Assembly: GCF_011927945.1 (NCBI RefSeq)
Contig: NZ_JAATJM010000001.1
Coordinates: 1-64,000, forward strand
Source: Brevundimonas alba
GTDB taxonomy: Bacteria > Pseudomonadota > Alphaproteobacteria > Caulobacterales > Caulobacteraceae
Direction: 5' to 3'
Length of the DNA: 64,000 nt
The first letter of the stretch is position 1; the number at the start of each line of letters is the position of its first letter. The translations under genes and the position numbers were made by a program. Positions 38,031 through 45,971 of the stretch are shown one piece after another. Under the pieces are notes generated by a model, which was not told the DNA's origin, searched no databases, and saw only the letters and a program-made list of their open reading frames with translations.

Positions 38031-38921
38031 CTACTGCACCGACTGGCGCGGGCGCTCGGGCGCCGGCGGCGTGGCGGCGGCGGCGGTCGGCTGATAGGGC
38101 CGTTCGCCGGCGGGTTCAGCCTGGGCGGGCGCCGGAGCGGGCGTGCGGGCCGCCGGGCGCGCGGCGGGACGGCGGGCCGGCGGACGGCTGGCGGGACGGG
38201 CGGCGGGCGGCGCGGCCGTGGTCGGCTTGGGAGCCTCCGTCGCGGCGGTGTCGGCCGGAGCCGGCGCGGCGACGGCCGGACCCTCGGCGGCGGCGGCGGC
38301 GCGGGCGGCGAGCTGACGCTGGGCGGCGAACCGGCCGGCGAGCTTCTCGGTGAGAACACGGGCCGCGGCCGGATCCATCTGGGCCATGACGGCAGCGAGG
38401 GAGCGCGGGCGCATGGCGGCGGCGACGGGCAGGCGCACGCTGTCGTCGAGGGTGGCGAACACCCGGGCCGCCTCGCGTGGACGCATGGCGGAATAGACGG
38501 CGACCAGACGATCGACCTCGGCCTTTTCGCGCTCGCCGACCTGACCGAGCAGGGCCTGGACCTCGGCCTTGACGGTGGCGAGGGCGGCGACCTTGGCGTC
38601 GAGTTTCTGCTCGGCCGTGGCCATCAGGGGCAGCATGGCGGCGAGGTCGGCGTCGCGGGCGTCCAGCTCGGTGCGGCGGGCGGACAGGGACTGGATGATG
38701 CGCAACTCGGCGGGCGAGATGCCGGCCTGCTGGGCCAGCTGTTCGGGCGTCAGGGCGCAGACGGCGGGCGCCGGAGCGGCGGGGGCGGCGGCGGGCACGG
38801 CCTCCTCGGCCCAGGCCTTGGCGCCTTCGAACAGGCCGGGCGCCACGCCGACGGCGCGGACGGCGACCACCCCGCCGATGGCGATGGCGATCAGGGGCAG
38901 CAGGCGGGGGATCTTGCTCAT
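38031..38921 (-). CDS. MotE-like flagellar protein (MgtE intracellular N-domain type)
   Basis: A 296-residue protein with an N-terminal membrane helix (LLPLIAIAIGGVVAVRAVGV), then a coiled coil (ELRIIQSLSARRTELDARDA; KAEVQALLGQVGEREKAEVD), then the MgtE-N-like motif RLVAVYSAMRPREAARVFAT with LDDSVRLPVAAAMRPRSLAA and VMAQMDPAAARVLTEKLAGR. That arrangement matches MotE, the periplasmic motility chaperone of rhizobia, and unnamed flagellar proteins next to fliM in Caulobacterales. A long Ala/Pro/Arg-rich tail follows. It is last in the fliL-fliM-DUF6468 unit. Confidence 0.8.
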   Translation of the reverse strand: MSKIPRLLPLIAIAIGGVVAVRAVGVAPGLFEGAKAWAEEAVPAAAPAAPAPAVCALTPEQLAQQAGISPAELRIIQSLSARRTELDARDADLAAMLPLMATAEQKLDAKVAALATVKAEVQALLGQVGEREKAEVDRLVAVYSAMRPREAARVFATLDDSVRLPVAAAMRPRSLAAVMAQMDPAAARVLTEKLAGRFAAQRQLAARAAAAAEGPAVAAPAPADTAATEAPKPTTAAPPAARPASRPPARRPAARPAARTPAPAPAQAEPAGERPYQPTAAAATPPAPERPRQSVQ

Positions 38922-38954
38922 GATCGGGAACTCGAAAGGAGGGTGACCGCGGGA

Positions 38955-39506
38955 TCAGGCGGCGAACAGGTCTTCGTCGAGGCTGCGACGGGCGCGGTTG
39001 AGGCTTTGCTTCGCGGTTTGGTTAGCGGTCATGGCGCCGAGGATGGCGGCGACGTTGTTGCCGCCGGGAGCCCGGGCCTTCGCGGGCGTGGCGAGGCCCT
39101 GGATGCGCTCGGCGAGAGCGGCCATGCGCAGGGCCCGCTCGTCGTCTTCCGGTACGGCGGCGGTGGGGGCGAGGCGGAGCGGAGCGGCTTCGCGGACCGG
39201 CTCGGGCGCAGGAGCGGCGACCGGAGCGGTGACGGGGCCGCGGGCGATGAGGGCTTCGAGCTGGGCCTTGACCTCGCGCGCCTTGACGATGCGGTCGTGC
39301 AGCAGGTCGGTTTCCTGACCGGAGGCCCGCAGGGAAGCGAGCGCGGACTCGGCCCGGCCGGCGGCGGCGTTGAGATCGGTGACGGCCGAGGCGAAGGCCA
39401 GCTGGCCCTCGCGCAGGGCGGTCAGCTTGCGCTCGAGCCGCACGCCGTAGCCGAGGGCGGCGACCAGCAGCAGCATCAGAACGCCGTCGAGGATCATGCC
39501 GGTCAT
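38955..39506 (-). CDS. DUF6468 flagellar-cluster membrane protein
   Basis: A 183-residue protein with an N-terminal transmembrane helix (MILDGVLMLLLVAALGYGVR), a coiled-coil stretch (LAFASAVTDLNAAAGRAESA; LLHDRIVKAREVKAQLEALI) and a disordered alanine/proline-rich region before a basic end (NRARRSLDEDLFAA). Its start overlaps the fliM stop by one base (TGATG), indicating coupling. Proteins of this type sit next to fliM in alphaproteobacteria; a role in motor assembly is likely but not defined. Confidence 0.75.
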   Translation of the reverse strand: MTGMILDGVLMLLLVAALGYGVRLERKLTALREGQLAFASAVTDLNAAAGRAESALASLRASGQETDLLHDRIVKAREVKAQLEALIARGPVTAPVAAPAPEPVREAAPLRLAPTAAVPEDDERALRMAALAERIQGLATPAKARAPGGNNVAAILGAMTANQTAKQSLNRARRSLDEDLFAA

Positions 39507-40573
39507 CAGCGTCTTCCCTTCGCGAGGCTGGAGGCAGTGTCGACGTCGATCGGAGCCTCGACGCGGACGGCGATATGCTGGCCCTTGCGGCCCATCCGCC
39601 CGGTGGTCAGCGGGATCGAGCCAGCGCGGACCGAGATCTCCGAATCCGGGGTGGCGTTGAGCATCAGGGTGTCGCCGACCTTGAGGTTCAGCACCTTGGA
39701 CAGCGGCATCTGCTGCTCGTCGAGGACCGCGCGGACCTCGGTGCCGGTGGTCCAGAGTTCGGTGGCCAGGTGGCCTTCCCAGATGTTGTCGCGGCCGAAT
39801 TTCTCACCCATGAACTGCTGCAGCAGCATCTTCCGGATGGGCTCGAGGGTGGCGTAGGGCAGCAGCAGCTCGATACGGCCGCCGCGGTCTTCCATGTCGA
39901 TGCGCAGCTTTACCAGGATGGCGGCGTTGGCCGGGCGCGCGATGGCGGCGAACCGCGGGTTGGTCTCAAGCCGGTCGAGGTTGAAGTGGACCGGGGTCAG
40001 GGGCTCGAAGGCGGCGCGGGCGTCGGCCAGCACGACCTCGACCATCCGCTGGACCAGCACCCGCTCGATGGTGGTGTAGGGCCGGCCCTCGATGCGCAGG
40101 GCGGCGGTGCCCCGGCGGCCGCCCAGCAGGACATCGACGATCGAATAGATCAGGTTCGAATCGACGGTCAGCAGGCCGTAGTTGTCGAGCTCCTCGGCCC
40201 GGAAGACCGCAAGGATGGCCGGAAGGGGGATGGAGTTGAGGTAGTCGCCGAAGCGGATCGACGAGATGTTGTCGAGGCTGACCTCGACGTTGTCCGAGGT
40301 GAAGTTGCGAAGGCTGGTCGTCATCAGCCGCACGAGGCGGTCGAAGACGATCTCGAGCATCGGCAGCCGCTCGTAGGAAACGAGGGCCGAGTTGATGATG
40401 GCCCGGATGCCGGACCGTTCGGAGCCGTCGTCCTCGCCAAGGTCGAAGCCGAGCAGGCTGTCGATCTCGTCCTGGTTCAGGACCCGTTCGGACATGACCG
40501 GCGCCTCGGCCTCGGCCAGGGGATCGGGCTCGGCGAGCGGATCGGGACTTTCGGCGAAGGCCGCGTCGGTCAT
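39506..40573 (-). CDS. fliM: Flagellar motor switch protein FliM
   Basis: FliM forms the middle of the C-ring and binds phosphorylated CheY. The start at 40573 follows the fliL stop by two bases and gives 355 residues; the frame running on to 41434 is a shadow of fliL. The CheY-binding motif appears as LNQDEIDSLLGF at about residues 32-43, preceded by an acidic extension, so an internal start MSERVLNQDE at 40495 is possible. The middle domain has SSIRFGDYLNSIPLPAILAV and LIYSIVDVLLGGRRG; the SpoA-like C-terminus has KVLNLKVGDTLMLN and GRKGQHIAVRV. Confidence 0.96.
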   Translation of the reverse strand: MTDAAFAESPDPLAEPDPLAEAEAPVMSERVLNQDEIDSLLGFDLGEDDGSERSGIRAIINSALVSYERLPMLEIVFDRLVRLMTTSLRNFTSDNVEVSLDNISSIRFGDYLNSIPLPAILAVFRAEELDNYGLLTVDSNLIYSIVDVLLGGRRGTAALRIEGRPYTTIERVLVQRMVEVVLADARAAFEPLTPVHFNLDRLETNPRFAAIARPANAAILVKLRIDMEDRGGRIELLLPYATLEPIRKMLLQQFMGEKFGRDNIWEGHLATELWTTGTEVRAVLDEQQMPLSKVLNLKVGDTLMLNATPDSEISVRAGSIPLTTGRMGRKGQHIAVRVEAPIDVDTASSLAKGRR

Positions 40574-40575
40574 GC

Positions 40576-41226
40576 CTAGTTCACCAGCATTTCTTCGATC
40601 AGCACGGCGTCGACCTTGCCGGGGGCGGCGATCAGGTTGACGCGGCGCAGGATCTCGGCGCGCAGCTGGAAGCTTCCGGCGGAGCCCGCGAGATCGTCGG
40701 CGGTGAGCTCGCGCAGGAAGGTCTGGAACATGTCCTGCATCCGCGGCATCTCGGACTGCAGCTGCTCGGCGAGGGCCGCATCCTGCATCTCGAGGGTCAG
40801 CTTCAGCTTGAGGAAGGTGGGCCGGCCGTCGGCGGCCTGGATGTTCACCACCATGTCCGGCAGGGTGTAGAAGGTGACGCCGTCGGGGCCCTCGGCGATG
40901 ACGCCCAGGGCCGGGTTCGCCTCTGCGCCGGCGGCGGCGCCGTGGCCCCCGCTCTTCTTCTCGGCCTTGGCGTGGCCGCCCTTCTTCTCGGCGCCGTGAC
41001 CACCGCTCTCGGCCGCCTCGGCCTTGGGCTGCATGAGGAAGAAGGCCGCGCCCCCGCCCCCGCCCAGCACCACCAGAGCGGCGGGGATGACGATGAAGAG
41101 CAGCGGCAGCTTCTTTTTCTTCGGCGCGGCGTCGAGGTCCCCGTCGACGGTCTCGCCGTCGGTGACGGCCGGCAGGGCGGCGTCTTCGCTCGCCGCCGCA
41201 CCCTTCTTCTTGCCGAATTTGAACAT
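40576..41226 (-). CDS. fliL: Flagellar basal-body-associated protein FliL
   Basis: FliL surrounds the stator units and supports torque generation. The start at 41226 (MFKFGKKKGAAASEDAALPA) is preferred to one ten codons upstream. The 216-residue protein has a cytoplasmic basic stretch, one membrane helix (LPLLFIVIPAALVVLGGGGG), a Gly/His/Lys-rich linker (SGGHGAEKKGGHAKAEKKSG) and the periplasmic FliL domain (FYTLPDMVVNIQAADGRPTF; FQLRAEILRRVNLI). It begins the fliL-fliM-DUF6468-motE unit and is divergent from flgF, with a CtrA-type box in the gap. Confidence 0.95.
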   Translation of the reverse strand: MFKFGKKKGAAASEDAALPAVTDGETVDGDLDAAPKKKKLPLLFIVIPAALVVLGGGGGAAFFLMQPKAEAAESGGHGAEKKGGHAKAEKKSGGHGAAAGAEANPALGVIAEGPDGVTFYTLPDMVVNIQAADGRPTFLKLKLTLEMQDAALAEQLQSEMPRMQDMFQTFLRELTADDLAGSAGSFQLRAEILRRVNLIAAPGKVDAVLIEEMLVN

Positions 41227-41271
41227 GCCACGCGCCCCGAGAATCTCTCGATCCATTCGAGCGGTTTTTGG

Positions 41272-41286
41272 TTAACGAGGCGCTAA
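41272..41286 (-). promoter_or_regulatory. CtrA-type box upstream of fliL
   Basis: On the minus strand the sequence reads TTAG-N7-TTAACC, close to the CtrA consensus TTAA-N7-TTAA. It lies 46 bases before the fliL start. In C. crescentus fliL is a CtrA-controlled class II flagellar operon, so position and match agree. Binding is inferred. Confidence 0.6.
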
Positions 41287-41289
41287 GAA

Positions 41290-41306
41290 CCGGCAAATCC
41301 TGCCGG
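41290..41306. promoter_or_regulatory. ftr-like FlbD enhancer site
   Basis: CCGGCA-AATCC-TGCCGG is a perfect 6-base inverted repeat resembling the Caulobacter ftr elements bound by FlbD. It is about 55-70 bases upstream of the sigma-54 promoter of flgF, a normal enhancer distance, and directly next to the CtrA-type box of fliL. Confidence 0.55.
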
Positions 41307-41360
41307 GCGCCATGGGCAGCTTTGCGGCTGAAACACCCGCCCCGCTTGGGTTGACCCTGT

Positions 41361-41375
41361 TGGCACGACCGTTGC
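41361..41375 (+). promoter_or_regulatory. Sigma-54 promoter of the flgF operon
   Basis: TGGCACGACCGTTGC matches the -24/-12 consensus TGGCAC-N5-TTGC exactly. It lies about 29 bases upstream of the flgF GTG start, which predicts a transcription start near 41387. Class III flagellar operons in Caulobacter use this promoter type. Confidence 0.85.
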
Positions 41376-41403
41376 GAAGGGCTTGGGGCGAAAGGAGCCG
41401 CCC

Positions 41404-42141
41404 GTGGAAAACGCCGCCTATGTTGGACTGTCACGCCAGATGACGCTGCGCCGCGAGCTCGACATCGTGGCCAACAACATCGCCAATGCGGACACCACCG
41501 GCTTCAAGGTCGAGCAGTTGCTGCTCGGCGAAGAGGTCGGCGAGCGGGCCCGCAACGCTTTTGTCCGGCCGGGCGTCAGCTTCGTCATGGATCAGGGCGT
41601 GGGCCGCGACTTCGGCCAGGGCGCGCTGGAACAGACCGGCCGCACGCTGGACTTCGCCATCGAGGGCGAGGGCGCCTTCTTCGCCCTGAAGGACGGGGCC
41701 GGCGACGCCTACACCCGCGACGGGGCCTTCACCCTCGACCCCGAAGGCCGGCTGACGACGCAAGGCGGGGCGGCGGTTCAGGGCGACGGCGGCGAGATCA
41801 TCCTCGATCCCCTGCTGGGCCAGCCTGCGGTCGCGGCGGACGGCACCATCACCCAGAACGGGCAGCCGGTGGGTCGCCTCAGCGTGGTCCGGTTCGACAG
41901 CCTCGCCGTGCTCGAGAAGGGCGGCGACGGCCTGTATCGCAACGCCTCCAACGCTACCCCGGCCACCGCCAACGACGTGCAGATCCGGCAGGCGATGCTG
42001 GAAGGCTCCAACGTCAATCCGATCCTCGAAATCACCAATCTGATCGAGATCCAGCGCGCCTACGAGAGCGTGACCCGGATGATCGAAAACACCAACGACC
42101 TGTCCCGTCGCGCCGTCGAGCGCCTCGGGCGGGCCGCTTAA
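41404..42141 (+). CDS. flgF: Flagellar basal-body rod protein FlgF
   Basis: FlgF is a proximal rod protein exported by the flagellar type III system. The GTG at 41404 (reading VENAAYVGLSRQMTLRRELD) has GGAG seven bases upstream; a TTG at 41383 lies in the same frame but has no good ribosome site and is less likely. The 245-residue protein has the N-terminal rod motif DIVANNIANADTTGFKVEQL and the C-terminal coiled segment ITNLIEIQRAYESVTRMIEN. It is first in flgF-flgG-flgA-flgH and driven by the sigma-54 promoter at 41361. Confidence 0.94.
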   Translation: MENAAYVGLSRQMTLRRELDIVANNIANADTTGFKVEQLLLGEEVGERARNAFVRPGVSFVMDQGVGRDFGQGALEQTGRTLDFAIEGEGAFFALKDGAGDAYTRDGAFTLDPEGRLTTQGGAAVQGDGGEIILDPLLGQPAVAADGTITQNGQPVGRLSVVRFDSLAVLEKGGDGLYRNASNATPATANDVQIRQAMLEGSNVNPILEITNLIEIQRAYESVTRMIENTNDLSRRAVERLGRAA

Positions 42142-42153
42142 GGAGAGCAGGAC

Positions 42154-42942
42154 ATGAGAGCGCTCAGGACCGCCGCTTCCGGCATGGCCGCCCAGCAGCT
42201 GAACGTGGAGGTCATCTCCAACAACATCGCCAACATGAACACCGTTGGCTTCAAGCGTCAGCGCGCCGAGTTCCAGGACCTGCTGTACCAGAACATCGAG
42301 CGGATGGGCGCGCAGTCGTCCAGTCAGGGCACGGTGATCCCGACCGGCATCCAGATCGGCGCCGGCGTCAAGGCGGGCTCGGTCTATCGCGTCACCGAAC
42401 AGGGCACGCCGACCCAGACCGGCAGCCGCTACGACATCGCCGTCGACGGGCGCGGCTATTTCCAGATCCTGATGCCGTCCGGCGAGACCGCCTTCACCCG
42501 CGCCGGAAACTTCTCGGTCAATGGCGAAGGCCAGCTGGTCACCGACGACGGCTATGCGGTGCAGCCGAACATCTCGATCCCGCAGGACGCCATCGACGTC
42601 TCGATCTCCAAGTCGGGTCAGGTGCAGGTCATCACCCAGGGCGAGACCGAACCGCAGGTCGTCGGCCAACTGGAACTGGCCACCTTCTTCAACGAGGCGG
42701 GGCTGGAAGCCGTCGGCGACAACCTGCTGCTCGAGACCGCCGCATCCGGCCCGGCCAATGTCGGCACGCCCGGCGAGGTCGGCTTCGGCGAGCTGCTGCA
42801 GGGCTACACCGAGGCGTCCAACGTCGACGCCGTGTCTGAGATCAGCGCCCTGATCATCGCCCAGCGGGCCTATGAGATGAACTCCAAGGTCATCACCACC
42901 GCCGACCAGATGCTGTCGGTCGCCGGCCAGGTGAAATCGTGA
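42154..42942 (+). CDS. flgG: Flagellar distal rod protein FlgG
   Basis: FlgG forms the distal rod. The 262-residue product has the usual length and begins MRALRTAASGMAAQQLNVEV with SNNIANMNTVGFKRQRAEFQ, and the FlgG-specific QNIERMGAQSSSQGTVIPTG insert that stiffens the rod relative to the hook. The C-terminus has EISALIIAQRAYEMNSKVIT. AGGAGAG... ribosome-site-like bases precede the ATG. The stop overlaps the GTG start of flgA (GTGA), so translation is coupled. Confidence 0.97.
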   Translation: MRALRTAASGMAAQQLNVEVISNNIANMNTVGFKRQRAEFQDLLYQNIERMGAQSSSQGTVIPTGIQIGAGVKAGSVYRVTEQGTPTQTGSRYDIAVDGRGYFQILMPSGETAFTRAGNFSVNGEGQLVTDDGYAVQPNISIPQDAIDVSISKSGQVQVITQGETEPQVVGQLELATFFNEAGLEAVGDNLLLETAASGPANVGTPGEVGFGELLQGYTEASNVDAVSEISALIIAQRAYEMNSKVITTADQMLSVAGQVKS

Positions 42943-43538
42943 AGCTCCTGATCCTGGCCGCCGGACTGCTGCTGGCCGGTCCCGCATTCGCCGGCCCGGT
43001 CACCCTGAAGGCCAATCCGGTGGACGAAGACGGCCGGATCACCCTGGGCGACCTGTTCGACGGGGCCGGATCGGCCGCCGGCGTGGTGATCGGCGCCCGT
43101 TCGGGCCCGTCCGTGGTGTTCGAGGCCGGTCAACTTCAGGCCATCGCGCGTCAATCGGGACTCGACTGGGCAAATCCGACCGGGTTGCGCCGGGTGGTGG
43201 TCCGGCATGCCGCGGCAGCGCCGGCTTCGACGCCGGCGACGAATAACGCAGCGCCCGCCGCCGCCGCTCCCACGCCTGTCCGCATGGCTCCGGGCCGCGC
43301 CGCCTATGCCGAGCGGATCATCAGCCGCAACGACATCGTCGAGGTCGCCTACGAGGCCGGCGGCGTGCGCCTGACCATCGCCGGCCGCGCCGAAGGCAAC
43401 GCCGCCGAGGGGCAGCGTATCGCCATCCGCAACCTGCAGTCCGGCCGCACCATCGACGCCGTCGCCACCGCCCCCGGCCAGGCCGTCGCCGGCCCGGCCG
43501 CCCACGCCTTCCGCACCCAACAGCTTGCCGCCCGATAG
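42939..43538 (+). CDS. flgA: Flagellar P-ring assembly chaperone FlgA
   Basis: FlgA is a periplasmic chaperone for P-ring formation by FlgI. The 199-residue product starts with GTG overlapping the flgG stop and carries a signal peptide (MKLLILAAGLLLAGPAFAGP). The C-terminal SAF/FlgA domain appears as YAERIISRNDIVEVAYEAGG with GQRIAIRNLQSGRTIDAVAT. The middle has an alanine/proline-rich linker. flgI, its substrate gene, is not in the window. Confidence 0.9.
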   Translation: MKLLILAAGLLLAGPAFAGPVTLKANPVDEDGRITLGDLFDGAGSAAGVVIGARSGPSVVFEAGQLQAIARQSGLDWANPTGLRRVVVRHAAAAPASTPATNNAAPAAAAPTPVRMAPGRAAYAERIISRNDIVEVAYEAGGVRLTIAGRAEGNAAEGQRIAIRNLQSGRTIDAVATAPGQAVAGPAAHAFRTQQLAAR

Positions 43539-43551
43539 GGAAACAGTACCC

Positions 43552-44286
43552 ATGCGCACCGTTCTGATCGTCACCGCCGCCGCCCTGTCCCTCGGAGCCT
43601 GCTCCACCGCCATCGAGGCGGTGCGTGGCCCGGAACTGGCCCCCATCGGCTATCCGGCCGCCCTGGTGCCCACCAACCAGGTCTATCTGCCCTCCCCCGA
43701 ACAGCAGCAGGCCGAACGCGCCGCCAGCGCCAACAGCCTGTGGCGCACCGGGACCCGCACCTTCTTCGGCGATCAGCGGGCGCGCCGGATCGGCGACATC
43801 CTGACGGTGAACATCGACATCGACGATCGCGCCCAGACCCAGAACTCGACCCAGCGCAGCCGCTCGAACGACATCTCGACGGGCATCAGCAACTTCCTGG
43901 GCCTCGAGAACAGCCTGGGCCGGGCCTTCCCCGGCGGCTTCGACCCGGCCAACATGGTCGGCATGGAAGGCGAGCTGAACGCCAACGGCTCGGGTTCGGT
44001 GAACCGGTCCGAGAAAGTCAGCCTGACCATCGCCGCCGTCGTCACCGACGTGCTGACGAACGGCAATCTGGTGATCCAGGGCCGGCAGGAAGTGCGCACC
44101 AACCGCGAAGTCCGCGAACTGACCGTCGCGGGCATCGTGCGCCCCGAGGACATCAGCTCGGCCAACACCATCGCCCACACCCAGATCGCCGAGGCTCGCA
44201 TCAGCTACGGCGGCCGCGGCGACATCAGCCGGGTGCAGGCGACCCCGGCGGCCCAGTCGCTGGTCGAGCGCTTCAGCCCGTTCTGA
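43552..44286 (+). CDS. flgH: Flagellar L-ring protein FlgH, lipoprotein
   Basis: FlgH makes the outer-membrane L-ring. The start at 43552 (MRTVLIVTAAALSLGACSTA) opens a lipoprotein signal with lipobox LGAC; the open frame begins 27 bases earlier inside flgA. The 244-residue product has the L-ring segments SLWRTGTRTFFGDQRARRIG, DILTVNIDIDDRAQTQNST, and VRTNREVRELTVAGIVRPED ending in ISYGGRGDISRVQATP. It ends the recognisable flgF-G-A-H unit. Confidence 0.95.
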   Translation: MRTVLIVTAAALSLGACSTAIEAVRGPELAPIGYPAALVPTNQVYLPSPEQQQAERAASANSLWRTGTRTFFGDQRARRIGDILTVNIDIDDRAQTQNSTQRSRSNDISTGISNFLGLENSLGRAFPGGFDPANMVGMEGELNANGSGSVNRSEKVSLTIAAVVTDVLTNGNLVIQGRQEVRTNREVRELTVAGIVRPEDISSANTIAHTQIAEARISYGGRGDISRVQATPAAQSLVERFSPF

Positions 44287-44441
44287 TCCGCCTCGGGCGA
44301 CAGCCCCGGCGACGGCAGGAACTGGACGCCCCGGACCGTGTCCGGGGAGTTTCAATTGTCGAAGATCGACATTTCCTCCAGCGGAGCCGTGAACCGTTAA
44401 CGGAAACCGGCGTTTGGCCCTCCAGACGCGAGCACCGTTCC

Positions 44442-44912
44442 ATGTTCAAATTCGCCATCCCCGCCGTCGCCGCCCTTGGGCTGATCGCGGCCGCCGCCCA
44501 GTCGCAGGCGAACAACGCCGACATCCAGACGGGGCCGTCGGCGATGAGCTGGCATCTGAGCCACGAGGGCGAGATGGCCAAGCTGGCCTACGGCATGGCG
44601 AACTCCGACCAGCTGGCCCTGATGATGACCTGCGAGCCCGGACAGGCGCAGGCGGTCGTCTATGGCGACGTGCAGCCGGATACCCCGCGCCTGGTCAAGG
44701 CCTCGATGACGGCCGCGCCGATCGACCCGTTGAGCGGCGGCATGGCCGACGAGACCCGGATTTCGCTGCGTGATCCGTCCCTGCAGAAGCTGGCCCGCAG
44801 CGGCAAGCTAGCGGTCGAGGGCGACGCCGGTCACTTCGAATTGACCGCCAGCGGCGACGAACGGCGCCTCGTGCGCGAGTTTTTCGCCTATTGCGGAAGC
44901 GAAGCGGTCTGA
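44442..44912 (+). CDS. Small secreted protein, paralogue 1 of 3
   Basis: The start at 44442 (MFKFAIPAVAALGLIAAAAQ) gives a 156-residue protein with a signal peptide ending near SQAN. The mature part reads SWHLSHEGEMAKLAYGMANS then LMMTCEPGQAQAVVYGDV and ends EFFAYCGSEAV. The pattern Trp...Glu...Lys/ArgLeuAlaTyrGly...Cys... and a final aromatic-Tyr/Phe-Cys-Gly is shared with the next two genes. Two conserved cysteines may pair in the periplasm. It lies 155 bases after flgH, with no terminator seen. Family not recognised. Confidence 0.75.
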   Translation: MFKFAIPAVAALGLIAAAAQSQANNADIQTGPSAMSWHLSHEGEMAKLAYGMANSDQLALMMTCEPGQAQAVVYGDVQPDTPRLVKASMTAAPIDPLSGGMADETRISLRDPSLQKLARSGKLAVEGDAGHFELTASGDERRLVREFFAYCGSEAV

Positions 44913-44950
44913 TCTCATCCTGTGAGCGGACCTTCAGCGGGGGCTGAACC

Positions 44951-45379
44951 ATGATCGTCATGTTTGCCGGCCTCGCCCTGACGGCGATGCAGGCCGCGCC
45001 GCCGGAAACGGCCTGGACGTGGACGCTTTATGCCGATGAAGCCCGCGTGGCGCTGGCCAACGAGGTTCCGGACACGCCCAATCTGCGCTTCACCGCCGAG
45101 TGCGATCCGGGGACGGGCGTCGCTCGCGTGACCCTGTATGGCGCCAACGGCGAGGCAGGGATGGCGCGGGTCATGGCGGGCGAGGCCTCGGCCGTGACGG
45201 AATCGACCGCGGAGCGCGGGGGACTGAAGATGGCGCTGCGGACCGATCATCCGGTGTTCGCGGCCTTCACAGCGGACGGCCGACTGTCGGTGGCGGTCGG
45301 CGAGAGCCGGAGCGCCGTCGAGGTTCCCCGGCCCCACCTTGCTAAACTGCGCCGCTTCGCCGAACTGTGCTCGGGCTGA
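44951..45379 (+). CDS. Small secreted protein, paralogue 2 of 3
   Basis: A 142-residue protein with a short hydrophobic N-terminus (MIVMFAGLALTAMQAAPPET) and a mature part TWTLYADEARVALANEVPDT, then LRFTAECDPGTGVARVTLYG, ending KLRRFAELCSG. It shares the Trp, Glu, Ala-rich and double-cysteine pattern of its neighbours, though more diverged (AECDPG for TCEPG; ELCSG for AYCGS). It overlaps the open frame of the third paralogue, whose true start is 17 bases beyond this stop. Function unknown. Confidence 0.72.
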   Translation: MIVMFAGLALTAMQAAPPETAWTWTLYADEARVALANEVPDTPNLRFTAECDPGTGVARVTLYGANGEAGMARVMAGEASAVTESTAERGGLKMALRTDHPVFAAFTADGRLSVAVGESRSAVEVPRPHLAKLRRFAELCSG

Positions 45380-45396
45380 CCGCCCGGAGACACCTG

Positions 45397-45909
45397 ATGC
45401 GCGCCCCTGCCATGCTCCTCCTGTCGGGCCTGGCCCTCGCGGCCTCGGCCTGCACGACCGTCGAGCCGACGCCCGCGCCGCTTCCCGTCACCGGCGGAAG
45501 CAGCGGCGCCCCGCAGCCCGTCGCAGGCTATGACTGGTTCTTCCATGCGGACGAGGAAAACGCCCGGCTGGCCTATGGGCTGGCGGAGAGCGACGATCTG
45601 AAGCTGGGAATGGAGTGCGCGCGGTCGACGGGGCGGCTGCTGCTGAACGCCATGGCCGAAAAGGGCGCCAAGGCCGAGATCCATGTCGAATCCGGCGGCG
45701 AGACGGAGCGATTCCCGGCGGAGGCCGAGCCGTCCCAGCTGAACGAAGGCGTCTTTCTGAGCGCCGAGGCGTCCGCCGCCGAGCCGGTGTTCCAGCGGTT
45801 CCGCCGAGTAGGCTGGCTGGCGCAGTGGCGCGACGGACAGCGCGAGGCCTATGCGCCGCATCCGGAATCCGCGGACGGCATCGAACGGTTCTTCGCCTTC
45901 TGCGGCTGA
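45397..45909 (+). CDS. Small secreted lipoprotein, paralogue 3 of 3
   Basis: The start at 45397 (MRAPAMLLLSGLALAASACT) has GGAG nine bases upstream and opens a lipoprotein signal with lipobox ASAC. The 170-residue protein reads DWFFHADEENARLAYGLAES, DDLKLGMECARSTGRLLLNA and ends GIERFFAFCG, matching paralogue 1 in the LAYG and FCG blocks. Unlike the other two it is lipidated, so it should be membrane anchored. It is followed 62 bases later by the DUF885 peptidase. Confidence 0.75.
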   Translation: MRAPAMLLLSGLALAASACTTVEPTPAPLPVTGGSSGAPQPVAGYDWFFHADEENARLAYGLAESDDLKLGMECARSTGRLLLNAMAEKGAKAEIHVESGGETERFPAEAEPSQLNEGVFLSAEASAAEPVFQRFRRVGWLAQWRDGQREAYAPHPESADGIERFFAFCG

Positions 45910-45971
45910 TCCCCGGCTTGACGGGCGGGCCTGCGTCCGGTGCAGTCCGCGCCTGTTCGAGGGGGACGTCC

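Noticed and set aside
45615..45971. 119-codon N-terminal extension of the DUF885 protein
   Set aside because: It overlaps the lipoprotein gene in another frame and precedes a clear signal peptide at 45972.
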